NCBI RefSeq assembly: GCF_007197775.1
Contig: NZ_CP041638.1
Span: 2,604,001 to 2,668,000 of the forward strand
From: Thalassotalea sp. PS06
Lineage (GTDB): Bacteria > Pseudomonadota > Gammaproteobacteria > Enterobacterales > Alteromonadaceae
Direction: 5' to 3'
DNA length: 64,000 nucleotides
Shown: piece by piece, positions 53,412-61,788 of the stretch
Position numbering within the stretch: the stretch's first letter is position 1
Layout: every line of letters starts with the position of its first letter
Program-made: the position numbers and the translations under genes
The notes under the pieces: model-generated
Told to the model about the DNA's origin: nothing
The model's input: only the letters and a program-made list of their open reading frames with translations
The model's database searches: none

Positions 53412-53785
53412 GCAGGATTTGCTGAGACTGAAGGTAAAAATCCTCCAAGGTGACGAGTTACGTGGAAGTGCTGAGTATCGCTTGCCATTCCCACTCCGGT
53501 GACAATCACACAGAAAACGCGGTGACGATGACAAAGCAGGATTTGCCAGAACTGAAGATAAAAGTCCTGCTTGGTGACGAGTCACGTGGAAGTGCTAAGC
53601 ATCGCTTGCCATTCCCACTCCGGTGACAATCACCGCAGAAAACGCGGTGACGGTGACAACGCAGGATTTGCTGAGACTGAAGGTAAAAATCCTCCAAGGT
53701 GACGAGTTACGTGGAAGTGCTGAGTATCGCTTGCCATTCCCACTCCGGTGACAATCACACAGAAAACGCGGTGACGATGACAAAG
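53412..53785. repeat. 124-125-bp tandem repeat, three copies ('family C', GGTGACA)
   Basis: GCAGGATTTGC blocks begin at 53412, 53536 and 53661. Each unit contains GGTGACGAGT.ACGTGGAAGTG, a TCGCTTGCCATTCCCACTCC segment and a hairpin CACCGC/GCGGTG (reduced in copies 1 and 3 to CACACAGAAAACGCGGTG). Copies 1 and 3 are more alike than either is to copy 2. Several ORFs predicted here are repeat-encoded and not real. Confidence 0.9.
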
Positions 53786-53803
53786 CTAGTTGAGGCTCTT
53801 CGT

Positions 53804-53962
53804 TGACACCTGTTTAAAATTTCAATTTTAAACAGACACCTAAAGCGACTCACAAGTCGCGTTTGACACCTGCTCGAATTGAAAGGCTTTCGAGCTAACA
53901 CTGCGGCCACCCTTTCATTTCGAGCTGACCCCCTTGTAATACTTCCATTTCGAGCTGACACC
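53804..53962. repeat. Linker-hairpin array, family A
   Basis: TGACACC or close variants separate GTTTAAAATT/AATTTTAAAC, AAGCGAC/GTCGC, CTCGAA/TTCGAG and further CATTTCGAGCTGACMCC half-units. Continues directly from the family C array, so the two families are physically joined. Confidence 0.85.
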
Positions 53963-54100
53963 GCCCCCTACTCTCCATCTTTTTTACTCCGGATACCAAT
54001 CCAAACCTCTTGTATTCTAGGGCACATTATCTATTTCTGTATTTCCGGGTTCGGTTAGCCATAGTGTAAGCAACGAATTAATTTAAGTCAGGCCGAAAGC

Positions 54101-54457
54101 ATGTATCACGAAAAACTAGATGTATGGCAGCGAAGTTGCGAGTTATCTGTGAAAATACTTATCGAAACCGAAAAGATAAAGAATTGGAGCTTTCGCGATC
54201 AATTAAATCGTTCCGGATTGTCCGTTCCTAGCAATATCGCTGAAGGTATAGAAAAACCGACGATGAAAGATAAAGTAAAGTTTCTGTATATTTCGAAAGG
54301 CTCACTTGCAGAAGTAAAAACACAAATAATAATTGGTGAAAAAGCAAACTACCTGAGCGCCATATTTTCACAGGAAGTGAAAAAAGACGTTGAAGCAATA
54401 GACTTTATGCTTACAAGGCTAATAAGGAAGATAAAAGCACCGCAGAAAACGCGGTGA
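54101..54457 (+). CDS. Four-helix-bundle protein (S23/23S-rRNA-IVP family)
   Basis: 118 residues. HEKLDVWQRSCELSVKIL, FRDQLNRSGLSVPSNIAEGIE (the hallmark NIAEG motif), YISKGSLAEVKTQIIIGEK and a final helix match the widespread S23/four-helix-bundle family, which forms small oligomers of unclear function and is often encoded in rRNA intervening sequences or near mobile DNA. The last six codons (APQKTR) and the stop lie inside a family C repeat beginning at 54438. The gene is bracketed by repeats on both sides, suggesting it travels with, or has been invaded by, them. Confidence 0.82.
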   Translation: MYHEKLDVWQRSCELSVKILIETEKIKNWSFRDQLNRSGLSVPSNIAEGIEKPTMKDKVKFLYISKGSLAEVKTQIIIGEKANYLSAIFSQEVKKDVEAIDFMLTRLIRKIKAPQKTR

Positions 54458-54666
54458 CGGTGACAACGCAGGATTTGCCAGAACTGAAAATAGAAATCCT
54501 GCTTGGTGACGAGTTACGTGGAAGTACTAAGCACCGTCTGCCCTTTCCACTTCGATGACAATCACCGCAAAAAATGCGGTGACGGTGACAACGCAGGATT
54601 TTCAGGTACTGAAGATGACAATACTGCTCGGTGACAGTTCGAAATGAAATTTCGAACGAAGACAAC
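54438..54666. repeat. Family C repeat, further copy
   Basis: Starts with the CACCGC/GCGGTG hairpin that supplies the end of the four-helix-bundle gene. It repeats the GCAGGATTTGC ... CCTGCTTGGTGACGAG unit, a second CACCGC/GCGGTG hairpin, and ends with TTCGAAAT/ATTTCGAA. The same order of modules occurs at 53412-53785. Confidence 0.87.
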
Positions 54667-54685
54667 CCTGGTTGAGGCTCATCGT

Positions 54686-54783
54686 TGACACCTGTTTAAA
54701 ATTCTAATTTTAAACTGACACCGAACGCGACTGTCATGTCGCGTGGGACACCTGCTCGAATGCTTTTCATTTCGAGCTGACAC
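54686..54783. repeat. Linker-hairpin array, family A
   Basis: Units GTTTAAAATT/AATTTTAAAC, CGCGAC/GTCGCG and CTCGAAT/ATTTCGAG, separated by TGACACC/GGACACC. Ends 25 bp before the stop codon of the M14 gene. Confidence 0.85.
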
Positions 54784-54808
54784 TTAGCGCGGCTGCGACA
54801 ACGCTCGC

Positions 54809-56302
54809 TTAAAGCGCGATTTTCTGCCCGTTAATTATCGCGACCGCGATTTTTCCTTCTTTACTAAACAAAAAGCTAACCGGTTTGTATCTTTGAGGAA
54901 TTTCTGGCAACGCCTGCTTGGTTTTGACTACCGGTAAATCCGTCGCGATTTCCAATAGCTGGTTCTCATCAATAAAATAACTCAATCCCTGTGATAGCAG
55001 TTGCCGGTATTTGGCTGTCGTTAAAGTAAAGGCTTCACTAACTTCATATCCTTTTATCGGCATTAGTTGATAGCCCGACATATCAAACGTTGCAAAGCCA
55101 TTGCCGTGGCTAATATCACCTATTTCAGAAATATTCGCTCTGTCAAACGTTCGGCCTAAGTTCAGGCTGATATCAACAAGGTAACCCTCACTTTCCAAAC
55201 TACCTATGCTCTCCTGATCCGAATCCACGGATACATTCTTAATCAACACATCAACAATACCGCGGCTTCTATTCATCGGAATCGACTCATATTTCGCCAG
55301 AGATTCGCTCTCGTATTGCTTTTCGGCAATCGCATCAATGGATTGAACCAACATCAGAAAGGTTAACCACCGTGCCACTTGTCGGTTTGGATCATCATGG
55401 TGCCCGCCAGACTCAATCAGGGTAGTGGCAATGTCCAGGCCAGAAAATAAATCACCGAAAGAGCGATAGGAGTAGGCATCATCGTAGCGGCCAACATTGC
55501 CGGGTATCTGTTGTTGAATAGTTTCGTTTAAAAGGCCAATTAATTTCATCGCATTTCGACGCGCATCATTAAGCGCTTTTGCTTCATTGAATGCCGGGGC
55601 TAACAACGAGATGGTTGCAGGATTGGCAGTATCACCTGCGGTATAAAAGCGATTCTGGTCATGCAAATTAAAACCAAATTCTGGTTTAATGGCTTTGGCT
55701 AACTTCAGTAACAGTCTTCCTTCAGGTGTCTGCAGACGCTTTGCATCGCGGTTAATATCAATACCCTGGGCGTTAAAACGAGATTCTAGCTCCGCGCCAT
55801 CGGGATTTACCATAGGCACAATATGAATGGTTAATTCGTCCTTCCAGCTCTGGTACCACTGCTGATTTTCCGGCGCATCAATATAGTTGATTAAATCAAA
55901 CACGCTGGCGGTAGCCGTTGGTTCATCCCCGTGCATTTGCGACCACATAAAAACGTGTCGATCGCCCTCTCCCACCATAATGTGGTAAATCGGCTTTTCC
56001 AAAAAAGATTTACCCGCTTCAGACACTTTAAAGCGAGAGTTCTGCTGCAACGCGGTGATCAGCGGATAAATATCGTTGGGATAAATGGTGTGTTTATCGA
56101 AACTGTCTTGTTTTAGCTGTTGATATTGGCTTTTTAGCGCAGCAACCGAGTCAGCCGCGCCAATTTGAGTGTTTGCTGTAACCGCTTTTGCAGGGGCCTT
56201 TGCTGTGCTAGGTGCTTTTGCTGTGCTAGGGGCTTTTGCTGAGTTTGCCGCGCAACCACTTAAACACAGTAACCCTATTACTGCTGCTATCAATCGTCTC
56301 AT
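54809..56302 (-). CDS. M14-family zinc carboxypeptidase-like lipoprotein
   Basis: 497 residues from ATG 56302. Lipobox LCLSGC, then a short Ala/Lys/Pro repeat (SAKAPSTAKAPSTAKAP). The M14 fold follows: SQMHGDEPTATAS (zinc His and Glu, HxxE), VNPDGAE, INRDAKRLQTPEG, FNLHDQ (third zinc His) and IESGGHHDD, the region of the catalytic Glu. Probably cleaves peptides, perhaps murein peptides, at the cell envelope. Divergent from the S66 and amidase genes, which also encode lipoproteins acting on cell wall. Confidence 0.87.
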   Translation of the reverse strand: MRRLIAAVIGLLCLSGCAANSAKAPSTAKAPSTAKAPAKAVTANTQIGAADSVAALKSQYQQLKQDSFDKHTIYPNDIYPLITALQQNSRFKVSEAGKSFLEKPIYHIMVGEGDRHVFMWSQMHGDEPTATASVFDLINYIDAPENQQWYQSWKDELTIHIVPMVNPDGAELESRFNAQGIDINRDAKRLQTPEGRLLLKLAKAIKPEFGFNLHDQNRFYTAGDTANPATISLLAPAFNEAKALNDARRNAMKLIGLLNETIQQQIPGNVGRYDDAYSYRSFGDLFSGLDIATTLIESGGHHDDPNRQVARWLTFLMLVQSIDAIAEKQYESESLAKYESIPMNRSRGIVDVLIKNVSVDSDQESIGSLESEGYLVDISLNLGRTFDRANISEIGDISHGNGFATFDMSGYQLMPIKGYEVSEAFTLTTAKYRQLLSQGLSYFIDENQLLEIATDLPVVKTKQALPEIPQRYKPVSFLFSKEGKIAVAIINGQKIAL

Positions 56303-56432
56303 ATCAACCAAACCTGTTGCTCATTTACCGGATAAGTGCACACATTTAATCATAAAGATGTTATAAATAAAATATTCCAAATATAAGTACCAAAAGAATA
56401 CTTTATAACTCACTTAGACTCAGGGTGTTAAC

Positions 56433-57476
56433 ATGAAACTAGCAATACTCACCGCATTAGTAGCCCCGCTTTTGCTGCTAACAAGCTGTTCCAGCAATGC
56501 AGAAAAAAAAGCAGTAAAACCCTACAAGCCGTTAACCGTGGATTTGATTTCAATCTCCAGTTCGTTTGATGAAACCAAAGTCGAGTCGCTTAAAGAAAAA
56601 CTGGAACGGTTGGGAATGAAGGTTAACACTCGCTATTTCGATCAAACCATATCCGACCTGGGGTATGTGAACGTCGACGAAAACCGTGTTGCTTCATTAA
56701 TTAACGCAATTAAGGCACCAGATAGCGACCTGGTGTGGTTTATTCGAGGAGGCGCTGGCGCCTTGAATTTATTACCGGCGCTAGAACAATATAAGGAAGA
56801 ATTAAAACAGCAACCTGGCAAACCTATCATCGGTTACAGTGATGTCACGGCCATCCATCATTTTTTAAATAATAGTGTGGGTTGGCCATCGGTGCACGGC
56901 ATCGTCGCAGCTTATAACCGTGAAATTGAAGATATGTCTGAAGAGCCTGTCGTCCCGGAAAAAGAATACACCTCAAACGCCAGGGAGAGTATCGCCAGAT
57001 TGCATCAATCTCTATACGAAGGTGTGTATTATGATCGGCTGTTGCCATTGAACGACGCGGCAAAATCGGGAGTATCTGGTGAGCTAAGAGGCGGCAATCT
57101 AACCTTGTTCCAGGCCACTATCGGTACTCGCTTTGAGGCGGACTTAACTGGCAAGATTTTAGTTCTTGAAGATGTTAACGAAGGCTATCGAAAAATTGAC
57201 CGGATGTTGCATCATCTGGAATATGCCGACAATTTAAATGCCGCCGGTGTGGTTTTTGGGCAATTTCACAGCATTGATGCTAAAGACGAAGAGCGCTTAA
57301 TTTTTAAGACCGTACTGGAAAACTACGCCAAACGCGTTGACATCCCCGTCTACTACTACCCGAAAATTGGTCACGGTTTTTATAACCACCCGGTATTTCT
57401 GGGTAAAACCGCAGAGCTTGCGTGCGTTGATAAAAACTACTGTTCGTTAACGCAAGATAAGCTACTTGGCGAATAG
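56433..57476 (+). CDS. S66-family LD-carboxypeptidase-like lipoprotein
   Basis: 347 residues. Lipobox LLTSC (Cys19). S66 fold: FIRGGAGALNLLP, then GYSDVTA with nucleophile Ser136 (LdcA has GYSD), RGGNLTLFQATIGT, LEDVNEGYRKIDRML (catalytic Glu) and GHGFYNHPV (catalytic His). LdcA proteins trim the terminal D-Ala of murein tetrapeptides in the cytoplasm. The lipoprotein signal here would place the enzyme in the periplasm, which is less usual. Followed after 8 bp by an amidase gene. Confidence 0.88.
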   Translation: MKLAILTALVAPLLLLTSCSSNAEKKAVKPYKPLTVDLISISSSFDETKVESLKEKLERLGMKVNTRYFDQTISDLGYVNVDENRVASLINAIKAPDSDLVWFIRGGAGALNLLPALEQYKEELKQQPGKPIIGYSDVTAIHHFLNNSVGWPSVHGIVAAYNREIEDMSEEPVVPEKEYTSNARESIARLHQSLYEGVYYDRLLPLNDAAKSGVSGELRGGNLTLFQATIGTRFEADLTGKILVLEDVNEGYRKIDRMLHHLEYADNLNAAGVVFGQFHSIDAKDEERLIFKTVLENYAKRVDIPVYYYPKIGHGFYNHPVFLGKTAELACVDKNYCSLTQDKLLGE

Positions 57477-57484
57477 GAGTCATT

Positions 57485-58165
57485 ATGCAAAAGCAAATTA
57501 TCATCGCCGCTATCTTGGGGGTACTCCTGTTACCAGTTTCGGGCTGCTCTGCATCACCGGACATTAACATTGTCAAAAAACCGGTCATTTTCGATCAGGA
57601 GCGAGAACAGTTATCTCTGCAATACCTGAAAGAACGTCACGATATCGACACCGACAAAGCCGTTATCGACCCGAAAATGATTGTCGTTCACTATACCGTT
57701 ATTCCCACCCTGGAAGGCACCATGCGAGCTTTTAACGAGCCGAAACTGCCCGATTTTCGGGTGGCAATAACCGGCGCAAGTTCCTTAAACGTTTCTTCAC
57801 AATTTGTGGTAGACAGGGACGGTACCATCTACCAAATATTACCCGAGGAAACCACGTTTGCCCGTCACGTCATCGGCCTGAACTATTGTGCGTTTGGCAT
57901 AGAAAATGTTGGTGGCGATGAGAACACGCCACTGACCGACGCACAATTAAATGCCAATATCGAGTTGATCAAATACCTGAAAAACAAATACCCGGAAGTG
58001 GAATACCTAATTGGCCACCAGGAAGCGAATCAATTCAGAGACCACCCCTTGTTTAAAGAAACGGACCCCAACTATCGCACGGAGAAAAGCGATCCAGGAA
58101 CGGCGTTTATGGAACAACTCAGAGATAAACTGGCGCCACTGAAGTTATCAGGTGCGCCACAATAG
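57485..58165 (+). CDS. N-acetylmuramoyl-L-alanine amidase lipoprotein (Amidase_2, AmiD-like)
   Basis: 226 residues. Lipobox PVSGC. Amidase_2/PGRP-type domain: MIVVHYTV (zinc ligand His69), SSQFVVDRDGTIYQILPEE, FARHVIGLNYCAFGIENVGG, LIGHQEA (second His) and SDPG (Asp ligand), with a longer insertion than usual between the last two. Predicted to cut the amide between MurNAc and L-Ala in the periplasm. It begins 8 bp after the S66 gene, forming a two-gene operon for murein peptide turnover. Confidence 0.88.
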   Translation: MQKQIIIAAILGVLLLPVSGCSASPDINIVKKPVIFDQEREQLSLQYLKERHDIDTDKAVIDPKMIVVHYTVIPTLEGTMRAFNEPKLPDFRVAITGASSLNVSSQFVVDRDGTIYQILPEETTFARHVIGLNYCAFGIENVGGDENTPLTDAQLNANIELIKYLKNKYPEVEYLIGHQEANQFRDHPLFKETDPNYRTEKSDPGTAFMEQLRDKLAPLKLSGAPQ

Positions 58166-58460
58166 AGCAAGGTGGGAGACAACAAAAGCACACTGCGTTC
58201 CTAGCACGTTTCACTGCTAGCACGCTGATAAATCAGCTCCTGGCATGCAATCAAAGATTGCGCCCAGAGAAGCGAGAGTTATGGTGGAAGTGTGAGGTGG
58301 AAGACAACAAAAGCACATTGCGTTTCTAGCACACTGATAAGTCCGCTTCTGGCATGCAATCGAAGATTGTGCCGAGAAAGCCGGTCGAATCGCGAGGCAC
58401 AGCTCATACTCCCACCAGCGAAGCTAGACTCTTCCACCTTCCACCTAAACCAGAGTCTCC
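58166..58460. repeat. Repeat cluster ('family G': CTGGCATGCAATCgaaGATTG)
   Basis: Two related blocks: CAACAAAAGCACACTGCGTTCCTAGC near 58180 and CAACAAAAGCACATTGCGTTTCTAGC near 58293, each followed by CTGGCATGCAATC..AGATTG, a hairpin with GCAATC/GATTGC. A third copy of the latter part is near 59352-59388. Followed by CTTCCACC words. No gene. Confidence 0.75.
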
Positions 58461-58532
58461 GTCATTTCCAGCTACGACTGGAAATCAAAGCCATAACCTA
58501 ATTCTGAGATCTCCAGTTACCCGGAGATGACG
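58461..58532. repeat. 'Family D' palindromic repeat (GTCATTTCCAG ... GGAGATGAC)
   Basis: Two stems in a row: TTTCCAG/CTGGAAA and ATCTCC..CCGGAGAT. Other copies at 62090-62160, 62261-62331, 63346-63416, 63478-63548 and 63604-63637 (partial). The whole element begins GTCAT and ends ATGAC, so it is itself bounded by an inverted repeat. Confidence 0.85.
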
Positions 58533-58549
58533 AGAAGAGCGCCTAATCC

Positions 58550-58660
58550 GTCGTCTGCCCTCTGCCGCCTTAACTCAGGCCTACTTGCCAAGATATCCGC
58601 AGTCTGCCATCTGCAGTCTGCCTTTACGAGATTTAAGTTCTCGAGCAAAATCTCGAAGTA
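58550..58660. repeat. Family E/F repeat
   Basis: CTACTTGCCAAGATATCCGCAG with TCTGCCATCTGCAGTCTGCC words, ending with hairpin CGAGATTT / AAATCTCG. Same two modules in the same order as at 1862-1979. Confidence 0.82.
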
Positions 58661-58694
58661 TTGAATTCAAGACTTAGCCAAGACGCTGTTTTTC

Positions 58695-58979
58695 TTACCT
58701 CTTCACATCCCGATAAAAATTCTCGTGCGTGCCAATTGCCAACAGCTCTAGTACAATCGAGCCGTCCTCATAGCTATAGCCCAAGAGCGTTAATTGTTTG
58801 GCCATTTTGAATTTATAGACGCGCATAAAAGAAAGGTCTCCTTTCTTTTTATCACCTAGCTGCGGGTTTTCAATTAAAGCCCTAATCGCGTTATCGAGAT
58901 CAGATTTTTGATTTTGCTGAAGCTTTTTTACCGATTTTTTAAAACTTGCCGTTTGTAAAACTTTGGATATCTTAGCCAA
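58695..58979 (-). CDS. RelE/ParE-superfamily toxin (type II TA)
   Basis: 94 residues beginning at a TTG within the end of the antitoxin gene. FKKSVKKLQQNQKSDLDNAIRALIENPQLGDKKKG..FMRVYKF and LLGYSYEDGSIVLELLAIGTHENFYRDV show the RelE/ParE fold with an N-terminal helical hairpin and C-terminal sheet. Whether it cuts mRNA or poisons gyrase cannot be decided. The 8-bp overlap with the antitoxin is typical of TA operons. Confidence 0.85.
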   Translation of the reverse strand: MAKISKVLQTASFKKSVKKLQQNQKSDLDNAIRALIENPQLGDKKKGDLSFMRVYKFKMAKQLTLLGYSYEDGSIVLELLAIGTHENFYRDVKR

Positions 58980-59193
58980 AGTCGTATTCCTCTAATTTGC
59001 CAGCTTCTTTCTCCGCTTTTGCGATAATAGCTTGCTTTACAAATTCGTAGGGAAGATCGGGATTATCTTCCATAATTTCGCCAATCTTTGCCCAGTGTTC
59101 AATTTGTTTGGGCGTAGTTCTATTCAGTGCTTTCGCCATAATAGCGGCTTTTTCTACTAATTCCGTATCGAGTCTAATACTTGCTGTTGCCAT
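58972..59193 (-). CDS. ParD-like antitoxin (type II TA)
   Basis: 73 residues from ATG 59193, which has AGGAG 7 bases upstream; a frame open to 59286 has no ribosome binding site. MATASIRLDTELVEKAAIMAKALNRTTPKQIEHWAKIGEI is a ribbon-helix-helix-type N-terminus of the ParD-like antitoxin family. The acidic tail would wrap the toxin. First gene of the pair; it likely represses its own promoter. Confidence 0.85.
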   Translation of the reverse strand: MATASIRLDTELVEKAAIMAKALNRTTPKQIEHWAKIGEIMEDNPDLPYEFVKQAIIAKAEKEAGKLEEYDFG

Positions 59194-59440
59194 AATCATT
59201 CTCCTGTTACGACAGTCATTGTAGCGTAACGCCACAAATGCAGCAACACGCCACACCCAAATCAACTTCAAAAGGGTACGAAGCAACTAGCCGCTGCTAA
59301 ATCCCGCCTACGTACTGCACTTCTGGTATTTTTCATTATCTGGCGCGCCAATAAATCAGCTCCTGGCATGCAATCGAAGATTGCGCCGAGAATAGCGAGA
59401 TCCCGGCCGACACCGGGATGACAAGTTTTAGGCTCTTCGT
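59194..59440. other. TA promoter region and mixed repeat fragments
   Basis: The first ~90 bp should carry the TA promoter. From about 59335 there is a family G fragment (CTGGCATGCAATCgaaGATTGCGCC) followed by a GATCCCGG..CCGGGATGAC palindrome (59398-59423). No gene. Confidence 0.5.
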
Positions 59441-59630
59441 TGACACCTGTTTAAAATTTTAATTTTAAACTGACACCTAACGCGACTTACATGTCGCGTT
59501 TGACACCCGCTAGAAAGTCTCTCATTTCGAGCTGACACCCGCTCAAAAGTCTCTCATTTCGAGCTGACACCCGCTCAAAAGTCTCTCATTTCGAGCTGAC
59601 ACCACCTCCCTGAGGCTCCTCGCTGACACC
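59441..59630. repeat. Linker-hairpin array, family A, with exact 32-bp period
   Basis: TGACACC at 59441, 59470, 59501, 59533, 59565, 59597 and 59624. Stems: GTTTAAAATT/AATTTTAAAC, ACGCGAC/GTCGCGT, and three tandem CTCAAAA or CTAGAAA / TTTCGAG units at a 32-bp spacing. In these last units the left arm mismatches the right (CTCAAA versus CTCGAAA), so pairing is partly lost there. Confidence 0.9.
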
Positions 59631-59679
59631 TTTTAATCATTGAGCGCTGATACAAAGATTAACCGTCCGCGCTGTCCGA

Positions 59680-61314
59680 TTAAAGCTCGATTACTCCTTC
59701 AAACGTCTTCAGCGGAAACTCCCACAAAAACCCATGGTGATACACATAACTGGATAATTTAGAGGTTTTGATTGAGCTTGAATCTATCCAGGCAACATGA
59801 GCGTTTGGCGGCAGGCGTTTGAGAAGCTCCAAGGCGAAAATAGAGGTATTTCCGGGTTCAGATGTATTGGCTAACACGGGAAAGTTTTCATCAACTTTTT
59901 TGTAGTGATAACTACCACTTGCTCCGATATCAAATGCTATCAGAGTTTGACGCAGTGATGCATTGCTTGATGTTGCTATCGCTTTGTCATCAAACCTAAG
60001 GTAGGTGGCTTTTGAGCGAATTACGCCAGGGTATCGATTGGCATCGCCAAGCACAGCCTGTCGGACTTCCTGATTTTTTTCGTAAACATAAGTCTGGTAC
60101 TTATCTTCGCCCTGCCATTCTTGTTCCGGAATTAGCTTCGGCTGAGAATAACAATCAAACTGAAACCTGGAATAAGCACCAGTATTTGCCATATGGTATA
60201 CAGAAGGATCGATATTACACATTGCTGATAATGGACGGAGCAAGGTTTTCGAACTCGCTGTGTTCAAACTATCGGTAGTTAATGACTTACTTTCATTGTT
60301 CTGCCCCGCACTCGCCACGTTAGCCACATCTATATGAAACATACCTGCCAGCCCTCGTTTGTTAAACAAGGTTTCTAACGAGTAGGTATCTAGCTCATGA
60401 GAGTTACCAATACGATGAAAATATTCGTCATCATAAAGACGTTGGTTGGTTAACGCATTCTCGCTATTTGGCAATGAAACCAATACCTGATTTACATCGG
60501 GGTTACGCAAATCATGTTGAATCTGTTTGCTAAAATCGCCTTTTAGGTGAGTTAAAAACGCACCGTCAAAGGTTTCCCCCTGATACACCACATGCTGTTT
60601 AATCGTAAGGTCATTGTAGGGATACGCATTATTCGCTGGATGGTATTCAATTTCCGGAATAAACACGCCAGGTAATGCTCTTTTAATGACATGTGAGCAA
60701 TTCCGATAAAAAGCCTGTACTTCAGCATTCGATAAGTCTTTTAATGAACTTCTGCCAACGCTTTTAATGCATTGCTGGTGAACTTTTTTAACAACATTAA
60801 CGTCAACGTCTGCGCTGTATTTTTCAAATAGTTCAACAAGTACATCTTGCTCTTTATACGGCTTGCTGCCTAAATCTAAGACGTCGACATTATCAACCTT
60901 ATTTGGCTGGTATAAGGATTCCAAGTCGCCATCAATCACAGAATCAACAAACAACGTCTGCGCCTGCTTAACCATCCAATAATGCCAGCTACTGGCCACT
61001 TCGGTTGCGATAAATTTAGGTGTATTTTTATCCTTACCCTGAATAACCTGAGAACTGCCAACAATGTCGATGGTTTCCGTATGAAAAATCGGGTTATCTA
61101 GGTTAATCGAGTAGGAGATAGGCCTGTCATATTCTAAAACATCATCAAGGGATACGGATGATTCAGTGGCATTCTTGACAGCAGATACAGTTAAGGAGAC
61201 GGGAATTTGATTATCATTTTTGGGGGTTGATTTGCAACCGGATAAAGCAACCATCGTTGCAACAGCCACGATTGAATAATGCTTTGCAGAAAACACGGGG
61301 ACAAGAGCTCTCAT
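59680..61314 (-). CDS. Large lipoprotein of unknown function (544 aa)
   Basis: Lipoprotein signal (VAVATMVALSGCKS, Cys27) with AGGAAGG upstream of the ATG. The mature part is of mixed alpha/beta character with several aromatic-rich strands (EVASSWHYWMVKQAQTLFVDS, YSRFQFDCYSQPKLIPEQEW) and six Cys, some perhaps disulfide-bonded. No repeat pattern, enzyme motif or named domain that I recognise. It stands alone between repeat clusters. Confidence 0.75.
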   Translation of the reverse strand: MRALVPVFSAKHYSIVAVATMVALSGCKSTPKNDNQIPVSLTVSAVKNATESSVSLDDVLEYDRPISYSINLDNPIFHTETIDIVGSSQVIQGKDKNTPKFIATEVASSWHYWMVKQAQTLFVDSVIDGDLESLYQPNKVDNVDVLDLGSKPYKEQDVLVELFEKYSADVDVNVVKKVHQQCIKSVGRSSLKDLSNAEVQAFYRNCSHVIKRALPGVFIPEIEYHPANNAYPYNDLTIKQHVVYQGETFDGAFLTHLKGDFSKQIQHDLRNPDVNQVLVSLPNSENALTNQRLYDDEYFHRIGNSHELDTYSLETLFNKRGLAGMFHIDVANVASAGQNNESKSLTTDSLNTASSKTLLRPLSAMCNIDPSVYHMANTGAYSRFQFDCYSQPKLIPEQEWQGEDKYQTYVYEKNQEVRQAVLGDANRYPGVIRSKATYLRFDDKAIATSSNASLRQTLIAFDIGASGSYHYKKVDENFPVLANTSEPGNTSIFALELLKRLPPNAHVAWIDSSSIKTSKLSSYVYHHGFLWEFPLKTFEGVIEL

Positions 61315-61398
61315 TTTTTACCTTCCTGGGTTTCTTACCTCACAGAGATAAGACGATAAACAAATGGGGGCTTTGCTTTGAACGATTTGGAGCTAATA

Positions 61399-61663
61399 AT
61401 ACCAATCACATTAAATTATTGCTCACTCAGTGAGAATTTAAAGGCTTTTAGACAAGGCTTTGATTGCAGAGAATGGTCGTTCCATTGTCAAAATCAGTAA
61501 CGCAGGATAAACGCCTTTAAAACTCACCCGTAGGGAGTTTATCAGAGGCCCATTTACGGCCCTAGATTTCATTAATATAGATTGACTATATCAATAAAAT
61601 CTATGTTGTAACTGAACCTCTGCCCTAACTCTGAGTTGTGCACAAACTTAGTGTGATTGGTAT
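61399..61663 (+). mobile_element. MITE copy 3 (265 bp)
   Basis: Ends ATACCAATCACA ... TGTGATTGGTAT, a perfect 12-bp terminal inverted repeat and the best preserved of the three. About 12 bp shorter than copy 1 through an internal deletion near the CCATTGTCAAAATCAG segment. No ORF. Confidence 0.92.
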
Positions 61664-61788
61664 AAACTCCTAGACTCGCCTAATACGTTAAATTCTTTTG
61701 AAATTTGTGCAAGTGTTTTTTGTGAATTTGATATAAGAAAAGGTGTTTAGGGCAGAATTTAACGAACGTTTGTATCAAAATTCTGCAG

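Noticed and set aside
53385..53961. Four overlapping minus-strand ORFs with shared phrases such as CHRSGNGKR
   Set aside because: They read through the 125-bp family C repeat in one frame; the similarity between them reflects DNA repeats, not a protein family.
54101..54457. Avd-like accessory of a diversity-generating retroelement
   Set aside because: Avd proteins share the four-helix-bundle fold, but there is no reverse transcriptase and no template/variable repeat pair with A-specific differences.
59441..59630. CRISPR array
   Set aside because: Regular 32-bp spacing drew attention, but the 'repeat' is only 7-8 bp, the intervening parts are palindromes and not unique spacers, and no cas gene is present.
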